Origin: Trichobilharzia regenti
Lineage: Eukaryota; Platyhelminthes; Trematoda; Strigeidida; Schistosomatidae
Length of the DNA: 64,000 bases
Assembly: GCA_944472135.2 (NCBI GenBank)
Contig: CALYDD020000407.1
Span: forward strand, 124,001 to 188,000
Direction of reading: 5' to 3'
Positions 31,029 to 42,090 of this stretch are shown here, in pieces; the first letter of the stretch is position 1; every line of letters starts with the position of its first letter. A program made the position numbers and the translations under genes. The notes below the pieces were generated by a model. It saw nothing but the letters and a program-made list of their open reading frames with translations. It had not been told where the DNA came from and did no database searches.

Positions 31029-33471
31029 CAAATAAATACGATCATCTGTTCGCTGGAGATGGCGACCCATACGGTTATTGCAACAAGGTAAATCATGAAA
31101 CTCCATTAAGTGATCCAAAAGTAAGGTCATCTACAACGCGAAGAATTCCATGTCATCTGGAAGGCGAAGTGGAGCGACAAGTGCAAGAGACGTTAAAAGA
31201 CGATACTATTGAGGAAGCTGATAGCCCGTACAACTCTCTAGTGCTGTTAGTAAAAAAAGCGAATGGGAAGTATAGATTCTGTGTTGATTTTCGACAGTTA
31301 AACAGCATGACAGAGTTAAGACCGTGTGCCATGCCAACAGTGGTAGAAACTTAGATCGCCTACAAGGCGCGAATGTGTTTTCGGTTTTCGATCTTCGCTC
31401 AGGACACTGGCAGATACCGAGAAAACCAGTTGATAGAGATAAGACGGCATTCATCGTGGGTCAGACACAATATCGATTTAAACGCATGCCATTCGGACTA
31501 GCAGGTGCACCGTTTACGTTCAGAAGACTGATGACGCTATTACTTAAGAACTTAAAAAACGTGGAGGTGTATGGTGATGATCTTGTCATATACAGTCAAA
31601 ATGAAAACGATCATGTGAGCCATGTAGAAGCAGTGCTGCGACGCATCCAAGTGTTTGAACTGCGCGTCAACAAAACCAGGTCCAAGGTAGCCAAAAAGAA
31701 TGTTAGCTGTTGGGACATAAAGTGGGAAATGGTGAGATTAAACCATTACCGGAGAAAATTTTGACGATTAAAACGATTCCAGCCCCGAGTTTAAAGAGAA
31801 AATTGAGACAATTCTTGAGTAGAGCGGCGTTTTATAGTCGCTTCGTGGAGAACTTTAATGAGATAGCAGCCCCTCTATACAGGCTACTGGGTGAGCCAAA
31901 GTTTGTTTGGTCGGAAGAATCGCAGAGGGCATTCGACAGAATTAAACACCTGTTCGACCACCAACAAATGACGCTAAAACTACCCGTACGTGGAAGACAG
32001 TTCACAGTGTGCACAGATGCCAGTGACTACGCTATAGGTGCGGTCCTAAGACAGGGTGAGGGAATCGTTGAGCGTGCCAGTAGTGTTTTGACCCTCACAG
32101 AGAGAAAGTATTCAACGATAGAGAAAGAATGTTTAGCAATGATATGGGCAGCCGACAAATGGAAACCTTATTTACTCGGCCAGTAGTTCCACATCGAAAC
32201 TGATCATAAGCCGCTACAATTTTTGAAGACAGCGATAGACTCACGGGGGGAATTGTCACGGTGGATGCTGAGTCTGCAGGAGTACGATTTTACGATCTCA
32301 CACGTTCCTGGAAGTGAAAATGTCCTGGCAGATTTGTTATCGAGACCAGAAGATGAGTCTGAGTTGCCCGAGGTCGCGTACGGAGTGCATGCTGTAGAAC
32401 AAGACCCACTAAAACTTGCACGCAGGCAAAGGTTGGACGATACGCTGAATACAGTAATACAGGTGATCACCAACGGGATAGAAGTAGATCAAGCTACGGA
32501 GAGTAAGGAGCTAACCACACTACTCAGACAGAGATTGACTAAGAATGAATGCCTACGGGACTCTGACCTGGCGAGAGAACGACGGAAGCTGGCTGGCTGT
32601 CATACCTCAATCGTCGCGCCACGACATGATAGAAGAATGTCACCAGCTAGCACATACAGGCGTGGCCCGAACAACCGACCTCCTAAGACAAAGCGTGTAC
32701 TGGCTAGGTATGAGAGAAGACGTAGCAAGATACGTACTTGGATGTTTACGGTACCAGCTAATGAAAGGCGACCGGTGCATACGACCACCGCTTCAGTCGA
32801 TTCCAGTTACTGCGATAGGTGACTTGTGGTCCGTAGATGTCATGGGTCCATTTCCTCAGACATCCAATGGTAATCAGTACCTCTTGGTGATGACGGAACA
32901 CGCGACACGATGGGTAGACGCCGTAGCGATCCCAGACCAACGTGCAAGGACCGTGACAGATGCAGTCGTTAGACACATCGTTGAAGACCACGGCGTACCA
33001 AAGACAATACTGACAGACCAAGGTCCCTGTTTCGAGAGTGAAGAATTTACTTCCCGTTTGCAACAGCTGGGCATCAAGAGGATCAGAACGACCCCATATC
33101 ATCCACAAACGAATGGCCTAACGGAGAGAAACAACCGTACACTGAAGGAGTGGCTGGCCTCGAAGGGCGGTAACTGGGAAACGGAACTTCCACTGATTTT
33201 ACTAACACATCGTGCTACCACTCAGGAAACAACGAAGAAGTCACCCTTCCAACTGATGTATGGTAGAAAACCACGATTACCGACACACAATAAGACCTGG
33301 CTCCTGCACCAAAAGCGGAGTACGACGAAATTAAAAGCAGAGCGGAAAGAGGCAGTCAAGAATGTAATACGCAAGCAGCGGAGTGATGTCGCGAAGTCTC
33401 AGATGAAAGAGAAGACGCAGTGTATTACCTTTGCAGTCGGGGACCAAGTGAAGTGTAGAGACAGGAGATAG
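31029..33471 (+). pseudogene. Gypsy pol: RT, RNase H, integrase (copy 2)
   Basis: Starts YDHLFAGDGDPYGYCNKV, the protease-RT linker missing from copy 1, then RT and RNase H as in copy 1. Lesions: a 1-nt deletion near 31351 (after PTVVET), the shared frameshift near 31711 and the shared TAG at 32184-32186. It keeps GELSRWML at 32247, where copy 1 has a stop. The integrase frame 32545-33471 is open, with the same DD35E motifs, the same Tyr-for-Cys change and one Arg/Leu difference (HQKRS versus HQKLS). Confidence 0.87.
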
Positions 33472-33716
33472 ACAGTTGGAGGCGGGCCAGGTTCACGGAA
33501 ACTCCTTCCGAAGCGGGAAGGACCATACGCAATCACAAAATGACGGGGTCAAGTATATACCATCCGAAGAGGTGACAAACAGAAACGAGTTAATGCCAGT
33601 CAGCTCCAACGATGGGTACAGTGGGACAAGCCGATCAGTGACAATCCTCAACTAGAGGATGTAGCACCCAGAAAGTCGGAAGGTCTACGTAAGAAGCTAT
33701 TTGACGGGGGAACGAG

Positions 33717-34002
33717 TGTGGTGAGAGCAGACTACTGGCCAATTGGTAGGCATTAACCTACGCTGATTAGTAGACATTAATCTAGGCTGATTCAACAACC
33801 AATCACAGCAGACCTAAACGCGGGCAAATACGATTCGCAGATAGAAGGCTCTACTTTCCGATAAATATCGAAAGCAACCAATCAGAAGACCTCCTTTTTC
33901 TGCTTGCATAAGCCTTATAAATGTACATAAAATATATATAAATAAGTGTTGATTTTCGTAATAAAACGATCTGTTGCCTGGTCCTTGTCTTCTGTTGTTA
34001 CA
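33717..34002 (+). repeat. Gypsy 3' LTR (copy 2)
   Basis: Copy of 27461-27746 with a few substitutions (for example ATCGAAAGCAACC versus ATCGAAAGAAACC), TGT...ACA ends and the same polypurine tract. Confidence 0.7.
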
Positions 34003-35009
34003 CCAAAACCCTTTAAACTTTTGAGGGTTCTTATAGTTTGGTTAATATTAGTGTAGTTGAACTCAACAGTGCTAATTTCGTTTGGTGTGAGTGGAGATGG
34101 ATTTTATGCCATATAAGTAATAGGGTGTATATCGAGTAGCTGGACTGAGGGCTTGAGGTAGTTACCTGCAAATGTTTTCTTGAATAGTTCACATATATCT
34201 GCAGAGTTAGTGCATAGCCCACCTTTGTCTATGAGGAGAGGAATGCTGTGCTTTTTGCGGTTCATTCGCTTCTTTAATATTTCTGTGAGTGCAAACACTC
34301 TAGCAGTACTGGCTACTGCGATGCATTCTTCGTTTCTCGTACGGAAATCTCGAGCTTGTGAGATGGAGCTAAGGGTGTTAAGTATAAGGCCTAGAGTGCC
34401 AAAGTCGTGGTGTTTGAAGTAACTTGCTTATAGTCTCTTCAGTTTCGTACGATCCTTTGGTTTTATGAATGACTTTCTGTGTGGGGAAACCTTTAGTGTT
34501 TGGAGTGGAATGACAGCATCTAAGCATGTGTTAGTGATATGGTAGAAGATGGTTAGGGCCCGCGATAGGTCATCAGTAGTGAAGTATTCATCCCATTCGG
34601 AGGATCTTAGCATTGATTCTACCAAGGCCCAGTTTGCCTTACTATAGTTCCTATATATTACTTGTTGTGAAGTGGAGGTATGGGATGCACTGCTACTCAG
34701 CGGAAGTGGCAGTGCACATATCACTGTTTTGTGGTCGCTCCCTGAAAACTCAGAACCTACTAGGGTTGAAAGGCGGCTTATATTGTGGCAGAAGATTAAG
34801 TCTAGTACGTTATTACCTCTTGTGGGGGTAGTGACAGTTTGTTTCCAGCCAAGTACATCCAGTGTGTCTAAGAATTTATCAAATTTAGTTGGGCCTGTGG
34901 GTATATCCCAGTTGATTTCAGGTAAGTTAAAGTCGCCACATAGGATCTTATGGTCGTATTGTAAGTCGGATAATTGCTCCAGAGCATTAATAAGTTGGGT
35001 CTCGTAATA
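34003..35009 (-). pseudogene. CR1 fragment: endonuclease and linker (copy 2, truncated)
   Basis: Copy of 27747-28753. GDFNLPEINWD, FSGSDHKTV and ILKKRMNRKKHSIP are present. The match to copy 1 ends after GGGTCTCGTAAT at 35009, where a different, plus-strand CR1 begins. Confidence 0.85.
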
Positions 35010-35203
35010 GATAATTACCGCCCCATGAACATTTCTTCTGAGTTTCACGTGTGTTGTAAAAGATTGTGAAGAAGCAAATTGTTCAGTATTTGCTCTCGAA
35101 TGACTTAATATCCCCCTTCCAATACGGTTTCCTAAATAGAAGATTGTGCATTACTTGCCAGTTAGATTTTTTCGACCACATTGCTGAATGTGCAGACAAA
35201 GGT
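35010..35203 (+). pseudogene. CR1 RT, 5' part, split by LTR element
   Basis: Reads DNYRPMNI (RT motif region NYRPI), then in another frame KKQIVQYLLSND, YGFLNRRLCITC and DFFDHIAECADKG. It stops at the LTR at 35204 and resumes at 39159-39163 with DKGRSAATLFLDVRKAFGKV. 5'-truncated. Confidence 0.85.
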
Positions 35204-35563
35204 TGTCAATGGAGTTGAAGATTGAACGATCAATTCACGGTTGTTTGCTCAAAATCAACTTCCCAATTTTCGCGGAGGCATCAATACGACAGTCATCGTC
35301 TCATCGGTCGCTGTTCAGAAAGAAGTCAGGAGACAACCATCAGAAGTAATATTGTGATTTATTATTGTAATATTTGTTCACAGACCCTAGTAAAAACATT
35401 ACTTTTATATGTTGGTGTAACAATAAAGAATCCTCGAGTCACCAATCGGTCTTTTGGTTTTTTCGTCCGTTAATACTAAGCGTTTCTGAAAAACTGCAAG
35501 GAACAGCGTGGGCCCGAGCGTAGCAAGAGCTGGGCATTAACGGTTTATGAGACGTGGCTGACA
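35204..35563 (+). repeat. 5' LTR
   Basis: 360 bp, TGTCA...TGACA. Near-identical to 38800-39158; differences include AACTTCCCAATT versus AACTTCACCAATT. Carries an AATAAAG polyadenylation-like signal near 35424. A possible primer-binding TGGTAG lies 8 bp downstream. Confidence 0.9.
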
Positions 35564-35738
35564 GTTTCTGATGGTAGAAACAGATTCCGGCCGATTCAGA
35601 TAGCTGGTAACAGTTTGGATAGTCACCGTTCATCTTTCCTGGTGCCGGTCAAGTCCTCTTTGAACAAGCAATATCTGGAAAGTTTTTCGAATTGGGTCAA
35701 GTTCAACAATACCTGGGTCAAAGAAGGGACAGAGCGTC

Positions 35739-36305
35739 TTGGATGCAAATTGGAAAGTAAGTCATGTTGGCTTGTCTGTTAATTGTGACGATGTGTCTGA
35801 TGTTAAGCATGACATGGTTGATGTTACTGTTTCGCCGTTCAGGGATAATAGGAACATCAAACTCCCTAAATTTGAACCACGGTGTTTTGATGGAAACCCA
35901 GCTGATTATTTACAATTTGTAAAGGAGTTTGAGATCATGTTGAGTAGTTTTCTATCAAGTGATGAATTGAAGTTAATGTATTTGATGAGATATTGCACTG
36001 GAGATGCTTCAAGAGCTATACAGTGCTGTAAGCTCATGCCCCCTAATGAGGGATACGCTGAGGCTATGTGCATATTACGTCAAAGGTTTGGAAGACTTTC
36101 AATGATTGTAAGGAACGTATACGAAGCTGTCAAAGGTAACGGCAGTCAACTTCAAGATGACTCCAAGGCATTTACTGAGTTTTTAGATAATCTTATGACT
36201 TATAAGAATACCTTGATTTCGATGAATTGCATGAGTGACCTCAACTCGAGTTTTATACTAGAAGTAATAGCAAGACGCCTACCTACTCGACTGCAAAGGA
36301 AGTAG
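35739..36305 (+). CDS. BEL/Pao-type gag-like protein
   Basis: 188-aa ORF. Conserved block: KLPKFEPRCFDGNPADYLQF (residues about 47-66), then ELKLMYLMRYCTGDASRAI, EAMCILRQRFGR, EFLDNLMTYKNTL and ARRLPTRLQRK. This is the DUF1759-like gag pattern of BEL/Pao elements, which forms virus-like particles. The ORF ends at a TAG directly before the next ORF (36306) in the same frame, so one stop separates the two; readthrough or a mutated sense codon are both possible. The relative at 7419 has its stop at a different site. The start Met is the first in the frame after the LTR. Confidence 0.7.
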   Translation: MDANWKVSHVGLSVNCDDVSDVKHDMVDVTVSPFRDNRNIKLPKFEPRCFDGNPADYLQFVKEFEIMLSSFLSSDELKLMYLMRYCTGDASRAIQCCKLMPPNEGYAEAMCILRQRFGRLSMIVRNVYEAVKGNGSQLQDDSKAFTEFLDNLMTYKNTLISMNCMSDLNSSFILEVIARRLPTRLQRK

Positions 36306-37700
36306 GTGAAGACAAGCTCCCGTATGGAGGATGAGGGTGATGATATCCTGAAACTAGTAAACAATAGCGTCAATCAATCTATGAGCAAGTTTGCCAGTAT
36401 ATTGAATCTCACCCCTAGAATAGAGCAGTCTGAGAGCGAAACGCAATCATTGATGACGAGTAGGCCTCAGAGAGGTGGATTTCGAGAAGGCTCCATGATG
36501 TCCACTAATGCATATAGACCTAGTGAGTGTAACAGGTTTCGTAGTACATCCTCAACAGATAAGTTACAAGATGCAAGACAAACACGGTTGTGTTTCACAC
36601 GTTTGCAAGAGGTGCATACAAAGGTGAACTGTGAACCAGTAAGCAAGTTCAGTGATAAGCTAAATGCAAACTCCAGGCCTGAATCCGAATTTTGTGACGA
36701 TAACGGTGTGGTCAAGAAGTCTGTAGTAGCAACTGGTAAGGCATTGTTGAATAGAGTGTCACAGAGTAGAGTTACTGCTTCAGAGTCCAGTTCTGGCTCC
36801 ACAAGTTTACAAGGTATTACTAGTCAGAGTGAAGTTATAAAACCTTTTAGGATTTGCGAGGAGGAACCAAAATTGTCTACTTCTGTCATTAAAGAGTTTG
36901 AAATTAATGAAGTCGACCAAATAGATGATGGTAAATTGAATATTTGTGATAATGACCATGATAGTGCAGATTTGTCTTTGGTTGACCATGATGAGATGAG
37001 GGATATGCCTACTACTTCTAAGTTGAACAAAGGTTCTGTACAACTTGAACGTGAAGTAGAAATAAATGCAGGTGCAGTTGCAGAAGGCATGAATACTTGT
37101 GAGACCGTCAGCGTGAGTGATCAGCATGTAGCCCACCTATCATCATATGCTAGTGCTAAACCTGAGCTGATAGTAAAAGACGGCAGTGGTGGTGGTCTTG
37201 CAGGTAGACAACTTTCTGAAAGCCGAACAGCATCAGCTTCTGATCCACCGCTAAGCTCATCAACTGTTATCAATCAGTCGTCGTTTGTGTTGTCATCCAC
37301 AATGAGAAAGATACCCATCAACTCAAGTATCTTGTGCAATGACTATGATAATATTGGTGCATTTGAAAGGACGAAAGATATTGCTCAGTTTAGTGAGGAT
37401 AGGCCAAGTGTAAACGAGAGAGTAATTGTTAAATTGACTTGCACGAATAAAGGCATTTCTAGTTTCAAGTTACTATTTGAATGTTATTATCTTTGGTGTA
37501 AATTACTCTGCGGCTACGCTTGGTTGACCAGATACGTCGTATGTTTGTTAGTCATGTATATTCTACTATACAATGACATGAGCGTGTTGCCATTCAGATT
37601 TGTGGATATAGATGATAGAGGGAGGTCAGCAAATGAACTCTGCAATGATTTTCCAACCTGGAGCATCAACCTGAGAAGGGTTGTAGGCGTACTGCTGTAA
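36306..37700 (+). CDS. Gag C-terminal region with hydrophobic domain
   Basis: 464-aa ORF in frame with the gag after one stop. The first 340 residues are Ser/Thr/Asp-rich with no enzyme motif (for example ESSSGSTSLQG and DNDHDSADLSLVDHDEM). Residues about 375-425 form a conserved hydrophobic segment: SSFKLLFECYYLWCKLLCG and RYVVCLLVMYILLYN, long enough for one or two membrane passes. The end, FRFVDIDDRGRSANELCNDF, is also kept in the relative at 8999-9319. No protease, RT, RNase H or integrase motif is present. A membrane anchor or envelope-like role is inference. The Met at 36306 is only nominal. Confidence 0.6.
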   Translation: MKTSSRMEDEGDDILKLVNNSVNQSMSKFASILNLTPRIEQSESETQSLMTSRPQRGGFREGSMMSTNAYRPSECNRFRSTSSTDKLQDARQTRLCFTRLQEVHTKVNCEPVSKFSDKLNANSRPESEFCDDNGVVKKSVVATGKALLNRVSQSRVTASESSSGSTSLQGITSQSEVIKPFRICEEEPKLSTSVIKEFEINEVDQIDDGKLNICDNDHDSADLSLVDHDEMRDMPTTSKLNKGSVQLEREVEINAGAVAEGMNTCETVSVSDQHVAHLSSYASAKPELIVKDGSGGGLAGRQLSESRTASASDPPLSSSTVINQSSFVLSSTMRKIPINSSILCNDYDNIGAFERTKDIAQFSEDRPSVNERVIVKLTCTNKGISSFKLLFECYYLWCKLLCGYAWLTRYVVCLLVMYILLYNDMSVLPFRFVDIDDRGRSANELCNDFPTWSINLRRVVGVLL

Positions 37701-38235
37701 GTCCTACAATTCTTCAAAGGGTAGCGCATCAATGAGCAGTCCAATGTGCTTGGTGTGTGATTTTGTACATATGTTCATATTGTATATACTGAATTGATAT
37801 CATCTGTCATCTATCTGTTGGTAATTCTGTTTGTGTCCGTACGACTTCCACTTGGATCATCAACCTGAGAAGGAATGTAGGCGAACTGCTGTAAGTCCTA
37901 CAGTTCTTCAAGGGTAGTTCGTCAAGGCAGAATCCACAACATTTGATGTGTTGATTGTACATATGTTTGTGTTAAATAATTGTGTGAGTTCCAATTATTG
38001 TAATTGTTGGTCATTCTTGTTTGTGTCCGGACATTCCACAAATTACAATCGTCAACGTGAGAAGGGTTGTAGGCGTACTGTTGTAAGTCCTGCGATTCTT
38101 CAAAGGAATTCCATCAAGATTTGATCCGCGAGTTTGTGTGTACTGTCTGCATATATGTGTGGTGTGTCATAGCAATTGGTGTTTTTTGGATTCATTGTGT
38201 TTACTTGTTGTTCTCGTATCTTGTTGTTATTGCAT
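37664..38235 (+). repeat. Three tandem units of about 192 bp in the LTR element
   Basis: Units start at 37664, 37858 and 38050 with CATCAACCTGAGAAGG (or CGTCAACGTGAGAAGG), each followed by a GTAGGCG...CTGTAAGTCCTAC-type block and TTTGTGTCC near the unit end. The first unit overlaps the end of the ORF. Only one unit exists in the related element at 9325. GTAGG and CCTAC can pair. Confidence 0.85.
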
Positions 38236-38799
38236 AATTTTGTTAAAATTTTCGCCGTGATTACTTCTGAAGTTGTGTCCACTCTTCTACATCCGTGAAT
38301 AAATTGATTGATGTTAAGGACGGCAGATGGGTCGTATACGCCGGAGAGTCTATTTCTGAGAATGAAATGCACACGGAGATAATTGTTAGCTGCGGTCCGA
38401 CACGCCGAGGAGAAAGAGTGTAAACGACTGAGGCTCGCATACGTCACCGTTACTAGAACTGAGGCAGAATGAGTGACAAGCGATTGCATTGGTAATTGGT
38501 AGTGAGTAGATAAGAGGATGTGCGTAGAGTATCATGAGTTAGTGCTATGGTCACGTTGCATTCTGCAAGAGTCATTCTAGCAAGTGGCGATTGTGTTGAA
38601 AGAGGATGCCTTTAACTTGAACGCGTAGGTCGTCATTGATAAGTGAGATTGTGCTGTGAGTATGCTTCTGGTGTGTTGGCTTTTCTGTTTGTTTTCCATT
38701 TCAGCTCTGTACGTGTGACCCAGGTTCTCGCAATGGCATCCAAGTCAACGTGTATTGGTCGTGAAGAAAAAAGGAATGGATCCCTTTTTTGCCGGGGAG
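38236..38799 (+). other. 3' noncoding region of the LTR element
   Basis: No supported ORF. It ends with a purine-rich stretch (GAAGAAAAAAGGAATGGAT) and CCGGGGAG just before the 3' LTR, candidates for the polypurine tract. Confidence 0.5.
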
Positions 38800-39158
38800 T
38801 GTCAATGCAGTTGAAGATTGAACGATCAATTCACGGTTGTTTGCTCAAAATCAACTTCACCAATTTTCGCGGAGGCATCAATACGACAGTCATCGTCTCA
38901 TCGGTCGCTGTTCAGAAAGAAGTCAGGAGACAACCATCAGAAGTAATATTGTGATTTATTATTGTAATATTTGTTCACAGACCTTAGTAGAATTATTTTT
39001 TATATGTTGGTGTTACAATAAAGAATTATCGAGTCGCCAAACTGAGTTTTGGTTTTTGCGTCCGTTATTACTAAGCGTTTCTGAAAAACTTCAAGGAACA
39101 GCGTGAGCCCGAGCGTAGCGAGAGCTGGGCATTGACGGTTTACGAGACGTGACTGACA
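38800..39158 (+). repeat. 3' LTR
   Basis: 359 bp, TGTCAATG...GTGACTGACA. Followed by AAGGT, the target duplication. Confidence 0.9.
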
Positions 39159-40290
39159 AAGGTCGTTCGGCAGCAACATTATTTTTAGATGTTAGGAAAG
39201 CTTTTGGTAAAGTCCCACATAACAGACTCATACTGAATCTCCTATCTTATGGAATAAGTGGAAGGCTTCTTGAGTGGATAACTTCCTTTTTTACAGGAAG
39301 AGAACAGTTAGTTAAAGTCAACCATCACTTATCAACATCCAAACCGATAACCAGCGGCGTGATACAAGGTAGTGTTCTTGGCCCTACCCTATTCATTGTA
39401 TTCATAAATGATATTGTCTCTGTGATCAAGTATGGCAAGCCATACCTCTTTGCAGATTACCTCAAAGTTGTCTATGATTTTGACTATAGTGATATGAATA
39501 TTGTTAGTAAAATGCAAGAAGACCTAAATAGTCTATGTAATTGGAGTGAAAAGAGGCAGTTAACGTTCAATCCAGCTAAATCTGGGATAACATACTTCGG
39601 ACATTGGAAACCTAGCATGCGTCTATACATGCACGGTGACCTTGTCTCAAACACGAACACAGTCACAGATCTCGGGGTAACATATTCAGATCTTACCTTT
39701 ACTGAACATGCAAATAAGGTGGTATCTGATCGTAAACGTCTAACCGGCTTTGTGCTACGCAACTTTTACACTCCAGAAGCCAGATTAGCCATATATAAGG
39801 TATTGAATTCGCCTCAAACTTGAATACTGTGCCCACTTATACAGTAGCTTTAAATCAGCAGACAGAAAAAAAGTTGAAAGCGTCCAAAGATTCCTCACGA
39901 AACGCATATTAGGCTATGGTCAGCAAATAGAATACCTTGACAGATGTATTCGACTGGACTTAGAGCCCTTATGGTTAAGGAGAGTGAAGTGCAATTTATT
40001 TCTCTTATGCAAAGTTATAAGAAAGCACTGCAACAGCAACTCGTCCATAACCTGGGCTAATCCTAAATCTTATAGACTACGCAATCATAACTACCTTCTC
40101 AAGGTTAACACCCATAAACTCACCACTAGAGCTAACTTCTTCACCATTAAATATTGCAAACTTTGAAACCAACTACCCTCTGAGATTAGATCCTGTGAAA
40201 GGCCTGACAGTTTCAAAAGGAGCCTAGAAAAACATATTAATATGTCCACCCTAGCCCGCCTCAAAGATCTCAACTGCTGGTAGAGTGGAG
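39159..40290 (+). pseudogene. CR1 RT, 3' part, split by LTR element
   Basis: Continues the RT of 35010-35203: LFLDVRKAFGKVPHNRL, SGVIQGSVLGPTLFIVFIND, then the active site YLFADYLKVVYD, where the second Asp of the (Y/F)ADD box is Tyr, so catalysis is lost. LTFNPAKSG, TDLGVTYSDLTF and RKRLTGFVLRNF follow. After a frameshift near 39810 the C-terminal domain continues (FLTKRILGYGQQIEYLDR, LEPLWLRRVKCNLF) to about 40280. Dead. Confidence 0.85.
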
Positions 40291-42090
40291 AGACAATGGC
40301 ATTTCAATATTTAACTACAGAAAGTACACTGGTTCCCAGACTAATATAATACTTAGTAATTATGTAGGTTCAATACTTGAAACTAGATTGTCATTAAAAT
40401 ACGCGGCAAATGTTCTCTTGGTTTACCGTCCTATTTACCTTATAACACTCAGTTATTGAGCCTAATGTATTCTTTGATAATACGAATTATGACACTGATT
40501 ATGCATAGATTATACATAGATTGATTTACTTTACGACTACCTGTAGTACTATATACCCTTCTGTAGTATTGTTAAACAAATGCTGAAATTTTGTTGGTTC
40601 CGTTAATATCTTTTTATAATATATGTAGACAGGTTACTTTGCAATGTCAGATGTTAACTATATATAAGACTGTCATGATAATTTAGTACACTATGTCCTG
40701 CCAACCGACCTTACCTTCAGTCCATACTACCTAAATTGAACCTTAACTATAGTGTTCTGCTGAATTTTCCTCCACTATTCACAATACCTATACGTTTTAC
40801 TCTTTAAGTTTTCGACTTCTTATAAAGTAATCTGTTCGTTAGGATGCATGCACACATATACAATATGTTCATAAAGATGTACGTGGAGACCTATTGGAAG
40901 CACTCATTAAGAAGGCTAGGGAGATGGAATATGGGGTACGAACATGTCTGGTACCAAGCGATATATTTGCGGTAGCCACGATAATCATGGTCTCAGAGCC
41001 TAACATCAAAAAAGGAGGGAGGGTGGCGCTAGCTGATCAGTAGATATGGTGGTGGTCACTAAGGTGAATCACCCCATTCTGCAGGAACAGCAATATGCAA
41101 TTTGAAGGCTCGAGATATTTCTGAGTTTTATGGGGGCTTAGATCTTTATCTTGAAAAAGATAATAATGAACGCCTTGACAGATCATGCTTCTACCTTTAA
41201 ATATATACCATTCGCTCAGCCTATTGTTGAGATGCGACCACGCGGGATCTGCACAGATTTATGGGGCATCTTATAAATTAACTTGCTATCCATCGTCAGG
41301 TCTTCAAATACCACTTCACAATGTCTTGTCTCACTTATTTTCTAACAACGTCTTTACTTGATCGTCATTATATTCCATTAAACCTAACATTTTATAGCCC
41401 TTTATGAATTTGATTCGACTTATTCTATTCCTAATCTCTGTTGGGTACGGTTGTGCACCAAATAGAAAAAAGGCATGAAATAAAAAAACTGGCTTGAAAA
41501 TAATTGTATTAAACCCAAAAGTGGACATAATGATAGTACGAAGTATATTGGTATTATTATACATTGCAAATGAACGTTGTCGGCCTAAGGATTAATTACT
41601 TCCCCATTCTGTTTTCCATGTAAATGTATTTATTAGTGATATGTTTCATTCACTTAATTCATTACACTTTAATGATTCACCTTAGCACTTTAACTTTTCT
41701 AAAACAGCTTCCAATCCCTTGTAAACGTTGTACTTACCTCAATATTGGTTGGTTGTCATTTGCCTACAACCACGGGATGAAAACGAAACGAAGTCAGTTT
41801 TCCCGCGCAACCTGGAGGACAACTGTACACTTCAATAACTATACGGCCTGGTTCAGACAATGAGTTTAATTATATATATGTATCAAATATTTAACTGTTT
41901 GAACATTATCAACTTGTAGACAATTTAAGATTTGACATTATACCATACTTGATCGTTCCTGTAAAAATGGCATGCATTTTCATGTAAACTTATGTTTATA
42001 TGAAAGTAGAAATTATTATTATTGAAAAGACACAGTTGTAGGGCTTTTTATAGCTGCGTCATAATCATTATAAAGTCAACTAAACACTAT
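40291..42090. other. Spacer, no gene seen
   Basis: AT-rich. The minus-strand ORF 41331-41564 has no convincing motif. The dispersed repeat block shared with 21398-21460 lies at 41965-42020. Confidence 0.4.

Larger units (their letters stand above)
35204..39158 (+). mobile_element. Complete gag-only BEL-type LTR element, 3,955 bp
   Basis: Two LTRs of 360 and 359 bp, each starting TGTCAATG and ending TGACA, are flanked by the 5-bp target duplication AAGGT (35199-35203 and 39159-39163). Removing the element plus one AAGGT restores the CR1 RT frame. It codes for a gag-like protein and a Ser-rich region ending in a hydrophobic domain; there is no protease, RT or integrase. It must rely on another element for replication. 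The LTR pair differ by several small changes, so the insertion is not brand new. Confidence 0.88.

Noticed and set aside
37664..38235. CRISPR-like repeats
   Set aside because: Three adjacent units of 192 bp without short repeats and unique spacers, in a eukaryotic LTR element.
41331..41564. 77-aa minus-strand ORF
   Set aside because: Some residues vaguely recall the RTE C-terminal region, but no motif could be confirmed.
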